NCBI GenBank assembly: GCA_947174275.1
Contig: CAMWIJ010000019.1
Location: 1-42,335, forward strand
From: an uncultured Muribaculaceae bacterium
GTDB lineage: Bacteria; Bacteroidota; Bacteroidia; Bacteroidales; Muribaculaceae
DNA: 42,335 nt
Direction of reading: 5' to 3'
Shown: positions 24,668 to 33,775 of the stretch, one piece after another
How positions within the stretch are numbered: the stretch's first letter is position 1
Layout: every line of letters begins with the position of its first letter
The notes under the pieces: model-generated
Databases searched by the model: none
Seen by the model: the letters and a program-made list of their open reading frames with translations, nothing else
Told to the model about the DNA's origin: nothing
Program-made: the position numbers and the translations under genes

Positions 24668-25492
24668 TCATATGTTCTGAAGTTTGAAATTGATGGGCAG
24701 GGTGTACCATACGTTGACTGCCTGGCCGTTCATCCTGCCCGGGATAAACGTCGGCAAGGTCTTGACGATACGCACTGCTTCTTTGTCAAGGTCGGGGTCT
24801 TTTCCGCGAACCACTTTGACATCGCCGATGCTGCCGTCACGTTTCACTACAAACTGTACCACAACTTTGCCCTGCACATTGTTTTCCATTGCGATGGTAG
24901 GATACTTGATGTGGTCGCTGATGTATTTGAGGAGTGCGCTTTCGCCCCCGGGAAACTGAGGCATCGTCTCTGCAGAGGTAAATACCTTATCCTCTACGGG
25001 TTCTGGCTTTTTATCTTCGACGATGACTTCGTTCTTATGCTCGCTGACGAGTTTGATGTCTTCCGTGCCCCGGTCGAACTCTGTCGCGCCGAGTGCGGTT
25101 GAGCTTTTGCCGGCATCTCCGGTCGATTTCACCTCCTCAGCTTCAACAATTGCAATTGCCTCCTCGGGCTGAGTGTCATCCACAATGGTGACCTCGGTGA
25201 TATACTCCTCGGGATTGTCAAATTCTACCGGCAACTCGTATTCCTCCGGATCAACGACCTCAATCAGAGCTACTTCCTCTGCGAACTCGGCAGCCTCCTC
25301 TTGACGCTGCTCAAAGTCGCTCTTCTTCGTAAAATAAAGAATAGCCCCTGTAGCAGCCGCTGCAGCAACGGCCACTACAGGCCATACCCACGGTTTGCGG
25401 CCGTTGCGGTCCGGCTGTGGTTCGGTCTGTGGTGATATCTGCTGCTGCGGCGCCGGTTGCGGCGTCTGTGGCTGTTGTCGGGTCGGTATCAT
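24668..25492 (-). CDS. tonB: Energy transducer TonB
   Basis: 274 residues. A Pro/Gln-rich cytoplasmic N-terminus (PTRQQPQTPQPAPQQQ) precedes one membrane helix (about 35-54, VWPVVAVAAAAATGAILYF). A long acidic periplasmic linker follows, rich in Glu, Val and Pro, and the C-terminal TonB domain (about 188-274) has QFPGGESALLKYISDHIKYP and GKVVVQFVVKRDGSI. It transmits proton-motive energy to outer-membrane receptors. The Q/P-rich cytoplasmic extension is unusual compared with E. coli TonB but common in Bacteroidales. No exbB/exbD nearby. It starts 22 bp after the carboxynorspermidine dehydrogenase gene. Confidence 0.9.
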   Translation of the reverse strand: MIPTRQQPQTPQPAPQQQISPQTEPQPDRNGRKPWVWPVVAVAAAAATGAILYFTKKSDFEQRQEEAAEFAEEVALIEVVDPEEYELPVEFDNPEEYITEVTIVDDTQPEEAIAIVEAEEVKSTGDAGKSSTALGATEFDRGTEDIKLVSEHKNEVIVEDKKPEPVEDKVFTSAETMPQFPGGESALLKYISDHIKYPTIAMENNVQGKVVVQFVVKRDGSIGDVKVVRGKDPDLDKEAVRIVKTLPTFIPGRMNGQAVNVWYTLPINFKLQNI

Positions 25493-25514
25493 GTAGTTTG
25501 TTATATATAATGTG

Positions 25515-26723
25515 TTAACCGAGACGGTCTACTTCGAGGTCGCCGTCGATAATCTCTTCCCACGGCAGACCTTGCACGGGAAGCTGCTCCATAAACGGAT
25601 CGGGATCAAACTCCTCTACGTTATGCACGCCGGGCTTTACCCATTTGCCGGTGAGGAACATCATCGCGCCTATCATGGCGGGCACGCCGGTGGTGTAGCT
25701 TACAGCCTGCATGCCGGTCTCGCGGTATGCGGCCTCGTGTGAGCAGTTGTTGAAGATATAATATTTCAACTCCTTGCCCTCTTTGTCAAGACCGGAGATA
25801 CGGCAGCCGATTGATGTCTCGCCGTGATAGTTCTCGCCGAGATCCTGCGGATTGGGAAGCACGGCCTTGAGGAACTGCAGAGGCACGATTTTAACGCCGT
25901 TGTATTCAACTTCGTCGATGCGCGCCATGCCGATGTTCTGTATCACGCGGAGGTGTGTTAGATATTCCTGGCCAAATGTCATCCAGAAGCGCGCGCGCTT
26001 GATGGTCGGGAAATTGAGCACCAGCGACTCAAGTTCCTCATGATAGAGAAGATAAGAATCGCGTTGGCCTATGCGCGGATAGGTCAGTTGACCGTGTATC
26101 TCCAGCGGACCGGTGGTGACCCACTTGCCGTCCTGCCAGTAGCGTCCGTTCTGAGTGATTTCGCGGATGTTGATTTCGGGGTTGAAGTTGGTGGCGAAAG
26201 CCTTGCCGTGGTCGCCGGCATTGCAGTCAACGATGTCGAGATACTGCATCTCCGAGAAATAATGCTTGGCGGCGTAGGCGGTGAATATCGCCGACACTCC
26301 GGGGTCAAATCCGCAGCCGAGTATCGCGGTAAGACCCGCTTTCTCGAAGCGCTCGCGGTAGGCCCACTGCCATGAATATTCGAAGTGAGCCTCGTCTTTA
26401 GGCTCGTAGTTGGCGGTGTCAAGATAATTGACGCCGCATTTGAGGCATGCCTCCATGATTGTGAGGTCCTGATAGGGCAGCGCCACATTGATTACGATAT
26501 CGGGTTTGTGGCGGTTGAAAAGCTCGCAGAGCTGCTCTACGGAGTCGGCATCTACAGAGTCAGTGACGATATTGTCCTTGCCGATGGCTGCGGCGATGGC
26601 GTCGCATTTGCTTTTGGTGCGTGATGCGAGCACTATTTCGTTGAATACGTCGGAGTTTTGCGCGCATTTGTGTGCTACTACCGTGCCCACTCCGCCTGCA
26701 CCTATGATGAGTACTTTTGACAT
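25515..26723 (-). CDS. Saccharopine dehydrogenase family protein, probable carboxynorspermidine dehydrogenase
   Basis: 402 residues from ATG 26723 (MSKVLIIGAGGVG, a Rossmann NADP loop). The frame runs upstream to 26777, but those residues are Lys/Asn/Thr-rich and not typical. Conserved stretches include VINVALPYQDLTIMEACLK, GVNYLDTANYEPKDEAHFEY and GLTAILGCGFDPGVSAIF, with the substrate domain after residue 130. This matches the dehydrogenase that makes carboxy(nor)spermidine from aspartate semialdehyde and a diamine in the alternative polyamine pathway of Bacteroidota. The partner decarboxylase (NspC) is not in this window. It lies 66 bp after cysS. Confidence 0.87.
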   Translation of the reverse strand: MSKVLIIGAGGVGTVVAHKCAQNSDVFNEIVLASRTKSKCDAIAAAIGKDNIVTDSVDADSVEQLCELFNRHKPDIVINVALPYQDLTIMEACLKCGVNYLDTANYEPKDEAHFEYSWQWAYRERFEKAGLTAILGCGFDPGVSAIFTAYAAKHYFSEMQYLDIVDCNAGDHGKAFATNFNPEINIREITQNGRYWQDGKWVTTGPLEIHGQLTYPRIGQRDSYLLYHEELESLVLNFPTIKRARFWMTFGQEYLTHLRVIQNIGMARIDEVEYNGVKIVPLQFLKAVLPNPQDLGENYHGETSIGCRISGLDKEGKELKYYIFNNCSHEAAYRETGMQAVSYTTGVPAMIGAMMFLTGKWVKPGVHNVEEFDPDPFMEQLPVQGLPWEEIIDGDLEVDRLG

Positions 26724-26789
26724 GTTTTTGTTGTTTTGTTTTGTTGTTTTAATATCAGACGTTGCCGTTGCCGGCATATCCCATGCTGT

Positions 26790-28280
26790 TTACTTAAGGC
26801 TCCATTCGAAGCCGTCTTTGGTGTCTTTGACGTTGAAGCCTATTTGGGCGAGACCGTCGCGTATGGCATCGGATGTTGCCCAGTCTTTTTTTGCCTTGGC
26901 CTGCGCGCGCAGATCGAGAAGCAGATCGACTGCATCCTCAAACGGTTTCAGCGCGCTCTTGTCGCCACCTTCGACCACGTCGTCGCTCACGCCGAGTATC
27001 TCAAACAGGAATGTGTCAAACAATCGGCGCAGAGCCTCGATGTCTTCGGCAGTAGCCTTTGCATGGCCGTCGTTCACACGGTTGACAATCGAGCACGCCT
27101 CGAAGAGATGCGCGAGCACTATCGGGGTGTTGAGGTCGTCGTCAAGCGCCTCGTAGCATTTTGACTCGAGAGCGCTGATGTCGGCCGACACGTCGCTTGT
27201 CTCCGATGCCTTCAGATCGGCGATGCGGCGATAGCCTTCGAGCATTCGCTTGAGTGCCTTCTCTGCCGCCTGCAGAGCGTCGTTGGAGAAATCGATGGTC
27301 GAGCGGTATTGCGCCTGCAGCATGAAGAAACGTATCGTCATCGGCGAGTAGGGCTGCGTCAGCAACGGGTGAGTGCCGTTGAAAAACTCATCGAGCGTGA
27401 TGAAGTTGCCGAGCGATTTGCCCATCTTCTGTCCGCCGATGGTTATCATGTTGTTGTGCATCCAGTAGCGCACGGCATCGTGTCCGTTGTGAGCCACCGA
27501 CTGCGCTATCTCGCACTCGTGGTGGGGAAACTTCAGGTCCATGCCGCCGCCGTGTATGTCAAACTGCTCGCCCAGATATTTCTCTCCCATGGTCGAGCAT
27601 TCGAGATGCCATCCCGGAAAACCTTCGCTCCAGGGCGACGGCCAGTGCATGATATGCTCCGGCGCAGCCTTTTTCCACAGCGCGAAGTCGGCGGGATTGC
27701 GCTTCTCGCTCTGTCCGTCGAGGGCGCGGGTTTCGGAAAGAAGCTCGTCGATATTGCGTCCCGAAAGCTTGCCGTAGTTATGGTCGGCGTTATATTTGGG
27801 CACGTCGAAATATACCGAACCGTTGCTCTCGTAGGCATATCCGCTTTCAAGTATCTTCTTGATATACTCGATTTGTTCGATGATATGTCCCGAGGCATGC
27901 GGCTCGATTGACGGGGGCAACACATTGAGCCTCGACATCGCCTGATGATAGCGGTTGAGATAATGCTGCACCACCTCCATCGGCTCGAGTTGCTCTATAC
28001 GTGCTTTCTTGGCAATCTTGTCCTCGCCTTCGTCGGCGTCATGCTCCAGGTGGCCCACATCGGTGATATTGCGCACGTAGCGCACCTTGTAACCCAGATG
28101 GTTAAGATAGCGGAACAATACGTCGAAAGTGACGGCCGGACGCGCGTGTCCAAGATGGCCGTCGCCATATACTGTCGGTCCGCACACATACATGCCGACG
28201 CGTTCGGGATGTATCGGACGGAAAATCTCCTTGCGCCGCGACAGTGAGTTGTAGATGGTCAGATTATTCTCTTTTATCAT
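26790..28280 (-). CDS. cysS: Cysteine--tRNA ligase
   Basis: 496 residues. The signature [16 protein letters not shown] holds the first zinc Cys (C33) and the HIGH motif as HLGH (42-45). Further zinc ligands are in LECSTM and [10 protein letters not shown]. The KMSKS motif reads KMGKS before LGNFITLDE. The C-terminal DALR helical domain has [17 protein letters not shown]. Complete and of normal length. It is the first gene of the run cysS, carboxynorspermidine dehydrogenase, tonB, small membrane protein. Confidence 0.97.
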   Translation of the reverse strand: MIKENNLTIYNSLSRRKEIFRPIHPERVGMYVCGPTVYGDGHLGHARPAVTFDVLFRYLNHLGYKVRYVRNITDVGHLEHDADEGEDKIAKKARIEQLEPMEVVQHYLNRYHQAMSRLNVLPPSIEPHASGHIIEQIEYIKKILESGYAYESNGSVYFDVPKYNADHNYGKLSGRNIDELLSETRALDGQSEKRNPADFALWKKAAPEHIMHWPSPWSEGFPGWHLECSTMGEKYLGEQFDIHGGGMDLKFPHHECEIAQSVAHNGHDAVRYWMHNNMITIGGQKMGKSLGNFITLDEFFNGTHPLLTQPYSPMTIRFFMLQAQYRSTIDFSNDALQAAEKALKRMLEGYRRIADLKASETSDVSADISALESKCYEALDDDLNTPIVLAHLFEACSIVNRVNDGHAKATAEDIEALRRLFDTFLFEILGVSDDVVEGGDKSALKPFEDAVDLLLDLRAQAKAKKDWATSDAIRDGLAQIGFNVKDTKDGFEWSLK

Positions 28281-28447
28281 TGTTCAAAACATTATTTGGT
28301 GAGGATATTGCTTCGTTGCAAGACTTGTCGTCAATGACGGCAAGTCGCGCAGATTACTCGTAACCCCTTACGCCGCGCCGGGCGAGGCATAAGGGGAAAG
28401 ATGTCATAAAGCGGAATATCCCGCGATATCCTCTGTTGTTGCGGAAT
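28281..28447. other. Spacer with two hairpins between the DUF3467 gene and cysS
   Basis: Two inverted repeats are visible: GACTTG...CAAGTC at 28322-28346, and a stem of CCCCTTA plus GCC (28364-28374 with 28386-28396). Neither has a T run. They may end the DUF3467 message or be processing sites. No TAnnTTTG element for cysS was found. Confidence 0.4.
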
Positions 28448-28768
28448 TTATGCCATGAAGGGGTTGGGGATGCCGCCGTCGTTGCTGTTGGCATTGTTGA
28501 CGGGGTGCTTCTGGGTGATTTCACCGAAAGTCTTTTCATATTTCTGCACGTTGTCACGGATTGCGAAGAGCAGGTTCTTCATGTTTTCGGGTGTCATGAT
28601 GATGCGGCTCTGCACGCGTGCCTGGGGTGCGTTGGGTGTCACGGCGATGAAGTCAAGATAGAATTCACCGGCCGAGTGTGAAATAACCGCGAGGTTTGAG
28701 TAATGGCCGGCGGCCACTTCGGGTGTAAGCTCGATTTTTATCTCTTTTTTGTTGTTTTCGTTTGCCAT
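28448..28768 (-). CDS. DUF3467 domain-containing protein
   Basis: 106 residues. After a polar start (MANENNKKEIKIEL) come TPEVAAGHYSNLAVISHSAGEFYLDFI, then PQARVQSRIIMTPENMKNLLFAIRDNVQKYE, the full DUF3467 pattern. The last 20 residues are Asn/Pro-rich and probably disordered. The family is widespread in Bacteroidota and its role is unknown. A TATATTTG element on the minus strand (28844-28837) lies 69 nt upstream of the ATG. Confidence 0.87.
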   Translation of the reverse strand: MANENNKKEIKIELTPEVAAGHYSNLAVISHSAGEFYLDFIAVTPNAPQARVQSRIIMTPENMKNLLFAIRDNVQKYEKTFGEITQKHPVNNANSNDGGIPNPFMA

Positions 28769-28836
28769 TTTTCAGTATGAATTTATAGGTTGATATTAAT
28801 TGAAATGCCGTATTGACACAGCATTTTTTGATTTTA

Positions 28837-28844
28837 CAAATATA
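28837..28844 (-). promoter_or_regulatory. Possible -10-type element for the DUF3467 gene
   Basis: TATATTTG on the minus strand (28844-28837) fits TAnnTTTG; no clear upstream TTG at 20 bp. Confidence 0.4.
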
Positions 28845-28942
28845 CAAATTTTTGACGACATACACCCTCCGGCGCGAAAATATTGCTTCACGGCGTGGCA
28901 TTTTACAATAATTCACATATCGGAGCGTGATTATGCCGCCGG

Positions 28943-29857
28943 TTACGTCTTGCGGAATTCCGACGGCGACATACCTGTCAGGTGCTTGAAATATTTGCCG
29001 AAAGCCGACTGGTTGTGAAAATTAAGGTCGTAGGCTATCTGCTGTATGTTGCGTCCGGAGTAGCGCAGCAGGTTTTTCGCCTCAAGTATCACGAAATGGT
29101 CAATCCACTCGGTGGCGGTGCGGCCGGTGGCCTCCTTTATGATGAGCGACAGATACTTGGCTGATATAAACAGCTTGTCGGCATAATGCCCCACCGACCG
29201 GTGCTGCCTGAAGTCCTGCTGCAGATGCGACATGAAATCCCTCACATAATAGCTTCGGCGTCCCGAACCGCTCTGTGCCGCTGTGGCTTCCTCGCTGACC
29301 TCCGGCTGATGTGCGCGCGCAAAAGCCATTATCTGATATATCATAGCTCCCACCAGTGACCGTGACACATTGCGGGTGTAGACCGACCGCTCATGGTTGG
29401 TGGCGACATTGAGCTCGAGAAGCGAGAAATATCCTTCAAAAAGCCGGCGTCTCTCATCGTCAAGCTCGATGACCGGCGACGCGTCAAACCTGATATCCCT
29501 GTAGTTGAGAGTGTTGCTGTCGAGGCTGAACTGTTTGAGAAACTCTATAGGCAGAAAAAGCGCATATCCCTCCATGACGACTGACGAAGAGCCTGTTATC
29601 TCGACCAGATCGTTAGGCGACAGCACCATGAGGCTGCCAACGCATAATCTCACTGTCTTGAAGTTTATCGTGACCTCGGCCTCGCCTGCAGTGCACATAA
29701 ACACTGACACTCCGTCTACCTTTATTGCATCGGGCAGTGTCCTGTCGCCGTTACCCGCAACGAAGCGCCCGAGAAAATAGTCTCTATCCGTAAAGTTTTC
29801 CTGAGCGGCCATATTGGCACATTCGGCAAGCTCTGCAAGTTTTATTATTTGTGACAT
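28943..29857 (-). CDS. AraC-family transcriptional regulator
   Basis: 304 residues. The N-terminal 170 residues form a cupin-like sensing domain (VSVFMCTAGEAEVTINF). The C-terminal 100 residues carry two helix-turn-helix motifs (FISAKYLSLIIKEATGRTATEWI and NIQQIAYDLNFHNQSAFGKYFKHLTG), ending SPSEFRKT as usual. It is downstream of the GH31 alpha-glucosidase and the flippase-like gene on the same strand, but it probably has its own promoter inside an inverted repeat at 29871-29923. Effector and targets are unknown. Confidence 0.9.
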   Translation of the reverse strand: MSQIIKLAELAECANMAAQENFTDRDYFLGRFVAGNGDRTLPDAIKVDGVSVFMCTAGEAEVTINFKTVRLCVGSLMVLSPNDLVEITGSSSVVMEGYALFLPIEFLKQFSLDSNTLNYRDIRFDASPVIELDDERRRLFEGYFSLLELNVATNHERSVYTRNVSRSLVGAMIYQIMAFARAHQPEVSEEATAAQSGSGRRSYYVRDFMSHLQQDFRQHRSVGHYADKLFISAKYLSLIIKEATGRTATEWIDHFVILEAKNLLRYSGRNIQQIAYDLNFHNQSAFGKYFKHLTGMSPSEFRKT

Positions 29858-29870
29858 ATAAGTGACTTGT

Positions 29871-29923
29871 ATAAATAATTGGCATTATCGGCGCAAATTT
29901 AGCCAATAATGCCAATTATTTAT
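29871..29923. promoter_or_regulatory. 18-bp inverted repeat enclosing a TAAATTTG element
   Basis: Arms 29871-29888 and 29906-29923 are exact reverse complements. On the minus strand the 17-nt interior holds TAAATTTG (29901-29894), a good -10-type element, 37 nt before the AraC ATG at 29857. One arm would overlap the transcription start and the other the spacer, an arrangement suited to repression or autoregulation. There is no T run, so a terminator is less likely. Confidence 0.6.
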
Positions 29924-29957
29924 AATTATTTCATTTTTTTAACCTTGACGGCCGCGT

Positions 29958-30998
29958 TCATCCGCATGAGAGCCGGGCCTGCCGACGGTTGTCGAGCGCT
30001 ATACCGGCAAATGCCACCAGGCCGCAGACTATTGTCACAAGCATCTGGGCGCCGAGCACCAGTGTGGCGAATGAGTAGCATTGGGCGCCGGTCAGCAGCC
30101 CCGGCATAAAGCACTGTATGCCGAAGCCGAGTGCCACCTGATACGGTCCTATGCCGCCGTTGGAGGGAACTGCCATCGACAGCGAGCCGAGCACAAACGC
30201 TACCAGAGCGATAAGCGGACCGTGAAGCTCCATATATTCGCGCGTAGGAGCGAATGCCTGAAAGCAAAGTATCATCTGCATAAGATAGGTGCTCCAAAGC
30301 AACACCGTAAGAAGCAGCCACAGCCAGGCCTTGCGTATATGGAAAATGGAGGTAAACCCGCCGAGCAGCTCATCTAACTGCTTTTTGAGCTTCATTACCC
30401 AGCCGCGGTGACGGTTTATGTGGAAAAACACCCAGCCGGCCACTATAATTGCAACGAGTGCGATATATGTCAGTGGCGATGACACAATGCCCGACAGGCT
30501 GTCGAACATCGCCGGATATTCCTCGACAAACGAATCCACAGCACTTCCGGCCCAGATAATCGTGGCCAGAAGCATCAGCAGCACTGTCACTGTGTCGGCG
30601 AGACGCTCCGACACCATTGAGCCGAGCACCGATGCAAAATGAGCATGCTGACGGCGCGCTATATATTCACACCGCCATAGCTCGCCCAGACGCGGAAGCA
30701 CCAGATTGACGGCGTATGTGCCGGCTATGCTGTAGCACATCACATGTGCCGGCGGATTGACTTCCATTGCCCTGAGTTGTATCCGCCAGCGCATGGCTCT
30801 GATCCAGAACGACACCGCGCCTAAGGCCATCGACAGCAAAATCCAGGAGAAATCACATTCGCTCACGATAAACCGATACATCTCGCCAAGATTGATGTCG
30901 CGGAAAAGCACGTAGCACAATCCTGCGCTGAGAAGTGTCGGCAGCCCGTATTTCACGAATTTGCCGAGCATGCTCCTGATATTTGATTTCGTGGCCAT
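29958..30998 (-). CDS. Lysylphosphatidylglycerol synthase-type (UPF0104) transmembrane flippase-like protein
   Basis: 346 residues with about eight hydrophobic segments. WIRAMRWRIQLRA near 65-77 and YAVNLVLPRLGELWRCEY near 95-112 are the conserved motifs of the MprF-flippase-like family, and SMAVPSNGGIGPYQVAL near 275 is its second signature. Only the membrane domain is present, without a synthase domain, so the role is probably lipid or lipid-linked substrate translocation. It starts 26 bp after the GH31 gene, so the two are likely co-transcribed. Confidence 0.85.
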   Translation of the reverse strand: MATKSNIRSMLGKFVKYGLPTLLSAGLCYVLFRDINLGEMYRFIVSECDFSWILLSMALGAVSFWIRAMRWRIQLRAMEVNPPAHVMCYSIAGTYAVNLVLPRLGELWRCEYIARRQHAHFASVLGSMVSERLADTVTVLLMLLATIIWAGSAVDSFVEEYPAMFDSLSGIVSSPLTYIALVAIIVAGWVFFHINRHRGWVMKLKKQLDELLGGFTSIFHIRKAWLWLLLTVLLWSTYLMQMILCFQAFAPTREYMELHGPLIALVAFVLGSLSMAVPSNGGIGPYQVALGFGIQCFMPGLLTGAQCYSFATLVLGAQMLVTIVCGLVAFAGIALDNRRQARLSCG

Positions 30999-31024
30999 CT
31001 GTGGTTATGCTATATTCGCGGTTG

Positions 31025-33421
31025 TTATTTGGTGATGACGAGATCGGCTGCAGTCGTGATGTTCCACTTCACCTTCACCGTAACGGTGCGCGAGGCGGCG
31101 TTGTAGGCGAATGCGGCTTTCTTGCCGTTGAATGTCACCGATGCCGGCCGCGTGCCGATATTGAATACCTCGAACGTGATATTCTTTACCGCTGTCGGGT
31201 TTGTGTAATCCTGTGAGCCGTTCTCGGCCGCGAGGCGCACGCTGACAGTCTTGTCGGCGGCATCGGCCTCGAAACGCAGCAGCGTGTAGCGCCCTTCGGC
31301 GATTGTGGTCGGTGTCGACATGTCGTCCTCGAAGATGTAGCCGTCAGATTTTCCCTCTACAGGATAATAACGCACGGTGTAGTTGTCGGTGCGGTAGTCG
31401 CCGACATTCTTCATCGGATATGAGGCTCGTGCTATAAGGGCACCTGCACGTGCAAACATCGGGAGCACTTCAAGAGGTGCGGCATACGTTATCGTCTGTC
31501 CGCCTTCATACACCTCCGACGGATTTGACATATCAACCCACTGCCCGTCAGGGAAGGTTATTTCGCGCTCGGTCGCCCCCTGCGTAAGCACCGGAGCCAC
31601 AAGCACGTCGCGCCCCCACAGATACTCGTCGGTGATGCCGTCGAGAGAAGTGTCGGCCGAATTGTAATAGTTGAGCGGACGCACCAGCGGCTGCCCTTCC
31701 GACGCATTCTCGAATGCCAGTGTATAGTTGTAGGGGAGCCATGCATAGCGCTCTTTGATGAGCGGCAGGATTATATGCTGCTGTTCGGGATATTTGTAAG
31801 GCTCGGCCACGTGGGTGGAGTGCGTGCGCAATATGGGTGAGAATGTGCCGAGCTGGAGCCAGCGCACATACAGTTCGGGATTGACCGGATTTTTTTGGTC
31901 GACAGCAAATCCGCCCACGTCATGGCTCATATAGCCCAGGCCGGAGAGACCGGAGTTGAGCATGATTGTGATCTGAGGCTGAAGGCCGCCCCACGAGCGC
32001 GACACATCGGTCGACCAGGGGAACACATTATAGCGCTGTAAGCCAACGGTGCCGCCGCGCATCATTGTCATGAGACGGCGGTCGGGATACTGCTCCTTAA
32101 ACATGTCATAGATGATTTTCGACCAGTCGTTGCCGTAAAGGTTGTGATACTGACGGGCCTTGAGGCCGTTGTAGTGCCAGAGCGAGTCGGGGTGTGCCTC
32201 CGGTTCGCCAAGGTCGCCCCACCATCCGGTCACACCCATTTCGGTGAGCTGATGATAGCGCTCGGCGAGCCAGTCGCGGGTGTCGGGATTGCTGACGTCA
32301 AACATTCCGCCCTCGCCGACCCATATCTTCACTTCGCCGGGGTTGCCGAGAGAGTCGCGCACAAACATCCCTTTGGGTGCGAGCTCGTTATAGTTGTCGA
32401 TGGCGCGGCCGTTGCGCAGCACGTAGGGCTGCGAGATAGTGACGAGGCTGACTCCCTTCTTCTTCAGGTCTGACAGCATCTTGACATGGTTGGGCCATTG
32501 CTCTTTATCCCATTCCAGACGACCCATATCCTCCTCTTTGCCATACCAGTAAAGGTCGAGCACAATGCCGTCGACCGGATAGCCGGCGCGTTTAAGCGAG
32601 TCGATTACACCGCGTGTCTCTGCCTCGGTGCGGTAGCCGTATTTCGACGTGATGTAGCCGAGCGACCACAGTGGCGGCAGTTCCTGACGCCCTGTGAGCA
32701 GTGTCAGTTTCGAAACCACGTTGTCGATGCGGGCCTGACGGTCGTCGCCCGTGACGCCGCTTATGAAGTAATATGACACAGGCTTGTTTGCCTCCGTAGT
32801 GTATGTCAGCGGATTTGATGTGGTGAGTGTGGCGGCGGCGTAGTCGTCAAACACTATCGCATATCCTTTCGACGATATCAGCAGAGGCATCGTGATATTC
32901 ATCTGCTTTATGCGATCTTCGCCGGCTGTGTAGCCATAGTTCTGGCGGTTGAACATCACAAGCGTGTCGGCGGCGAGATTGAGCGAATATCCGCGTTCTC
33001 CGGCTCCGTAAAACGATTCGTTGCCCGGAGTCAGGAGGCTCATGCTCTCCTTGCCGCCTGAGTTGAGGCGCACGCCGTTGTCGGATATGACGACACCGCC
33101 GGGCGCCGCTATCGTGACAGCTCCGTCTACCTTGTCGACAGAAACAACGATGCCGCCTTCGGTAGTGAGCACTTCCGCGCCGGGAGTCTCAAGACTCTTT
33201 GTCGCGGCATTCCGCTTCACCGGCAGAAGTGTCTGCGACTGCGGCGTCTCGACACCCGCGGGTGTGTTGGCTACTCGTATTATATTTTCAGTCAATGCGG
33301 TCACAGTGACATGGCGCGGAGCGTCTCCGCGGGTTTCGACACTGATCTGACCGTTGTCGGCTTTTGCTGACACCACTGACGCCACTGCCAGTGTAAAGGT
33401 AAGAAATGTAAAACGACTCAT
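31025..33421 (-). CDS. Secreted GH31 alpha-glucosidase
   Basis: 798 residues from ATG 33421, which opens a Sec signal peptide (MSRFTFLTFTLAVASVVSAKA). The frame to 33508 runs through the promoter and is not used. An N-terminal galactose-mutarotase-like domain (to about 220) precedes the barrel, which has YWYGKEEDMGRLEWD and the nucleophile region GWWGDLGEPEAHP. The acid/base region follows in SRSWGGLQPQI, then GLGYMSHDVGGF. The C-terminal beta domains include a DUF5110-like segment (YPVEGKSDGYIFEDD). It releases alpha-linked glucose (or related sugars) from oligosaccharides in the periplasm. It is the head of a run with the flippase-like gene and the AraC regulator. Confidence 0.92.
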   Translation of the reverse strand: MSRFTFLTFTLAVASVVSAKADNGQISVETRGDAPRHVTVTALTENIIRVANTPAGVETPQSQTLLPVKRNAATKSLETPGAEVLTTEGGIVVSVDKVDGAVTIAAPGGVVISDNGVRLNSGGKESMSLLTPGNESFYGAGERGYSLNLAADTLVMFNRQNYGYTAGEDRIKQMNITMPLLISSKGYAIVFDDYAAATLTTSNPLTYTTEANKPVSYYFISGVTGDDRQARIDNVVSKLTLLTGRQELPPLWSLGYITSKYGYRTEAETRGVIDSLKRAGYPVDGIVLDLYWYGKEEDMGRLEWDKEQWPNHVKMLSDLKKKGVSLVTISQPYVLRNGRAIDNYNELAPKGMFVRDSLGNPGEVKIWVGEGGMFDVSNPDTRDWLAERYHQLTEMGVTGWWGDLGEPEAHPDSLWHYNGLKARQYHNLYGNDWSKIIYDMFKEQYPDRRLMTMMRGGTVGLQRYNVFPWSTDVSRSWGGLQPQITIMLNSGLSGLGYMSHDVGGFAVDQKNPVNPELYVRWLQLGTFSPILRTHSTHVAEPYKYPEQQHIILPLIKERYAWLPYNYTLAFENASEGQPLVRPLNYYNSADTSLDGITDEYLWGRDVLVAPVLTQGATEREITFPDGQWVDMSNPSEVYEGGQTITYAAPLEVLPMFARAGALIARASYPMKNVGDYRTDNYTVRYYPVEGKSDGYIFEDDMSTPTTIAEGRYTLLRFEADAADKTVSVRLAAENGSQDYTNPTAVKNITFEVFNIGTRPASVTFNGKKAAFAYNAASRTVTVKVKWNITTAADLVITK

Positions 33422-33485
33422 AGATTTAAGTATGCGCCAAAAACTCGGCGCCGTAATGAAAATTTTTTTAAATAAAACAATATTG

Positions 33486-33517
33486 CGAAAGTAGGCAATA
33501 ACTTGCAATTATCCAAA
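33486..33517 (-). promoter_or_regulatory. Promoter of the GH31 gene
   Basis: On the minus strand TTTG (33517-33514), a 20-bp spacer and TACTTTCG (33493-33486), one base off the consensus. Transcription near 33480 leaves a leader of about 60 nt before ATG 33421. Confidence 0.55.
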
Positions 33518-33539
33518 TTTCACCCGAATATATAACGAC

Positions 33540-33680
33540 GAACTCCATTTCTCATCCTCGCCGGCCCCTCCCGGTGGCATAGTCGCTGTCTGCCGTCCAC
33601 CACGGAGAGCCGGAGGCTCGTGCCCCTGATTTACCGGGCCTCGCAGACCGTCGACTTACATCTCACACCCTGCCCGCCCG
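33540..33680. repeat. G+C-rich non-coding block related to the window's left edge
   Basis: No coding sequence. Bases 33627-33647 match 3-23 at 18 of 21 positions, and the block has short hairpins such as GAGCC-GGA-GGCTC (33606-33618). It stands out against the A+T-rich flanks and looks like an eroded dispersed repeat. Confidence 0.45.
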
Positions 33681-33733
33681 ATATGTTAATATTTTTTATC
33701 ATATCAGTGCAACCATAATATGATGTTAATCGT

Positions 33734-33741
33734 TATCTTTG
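33734..33741 (+). promoter_or_regulatory. -10-type element of the FKBP operon
   Basis: TATCTTTG at 33734-33741, 35 nt before ATG 33776. The upstream TTG element is not clear. Confidence 0.6.
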
Positions 33742-33775
33742 TAACGCATTAAGAAACTCATTTAATTAAACATAT

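Noticed and set aside
26790-28280. KMGKS in place of KMSKS as a sign of an inactive cysteinyl-tRNA synthetase
   Set aside because: All other motifs and the zinc ligands are present, and this variant is compatible with function in the family.
28281-28447. T-box or other riboswitch upstream of cysS
   Set aside because: Only simple hairpins are visible, there is no specifier or antiterminator pattern, and T-boxes are not typical of Bacteroidota. The hairpins lie upstream of cysS on its strand but without a terminator T run.
29871-29923. 18-bp inverted repeat as a terminator of the flippase gene
   Set aside because: No T run on either side, a 17-nt loop, and a promoter-like element inside; regulatory use is more likely.
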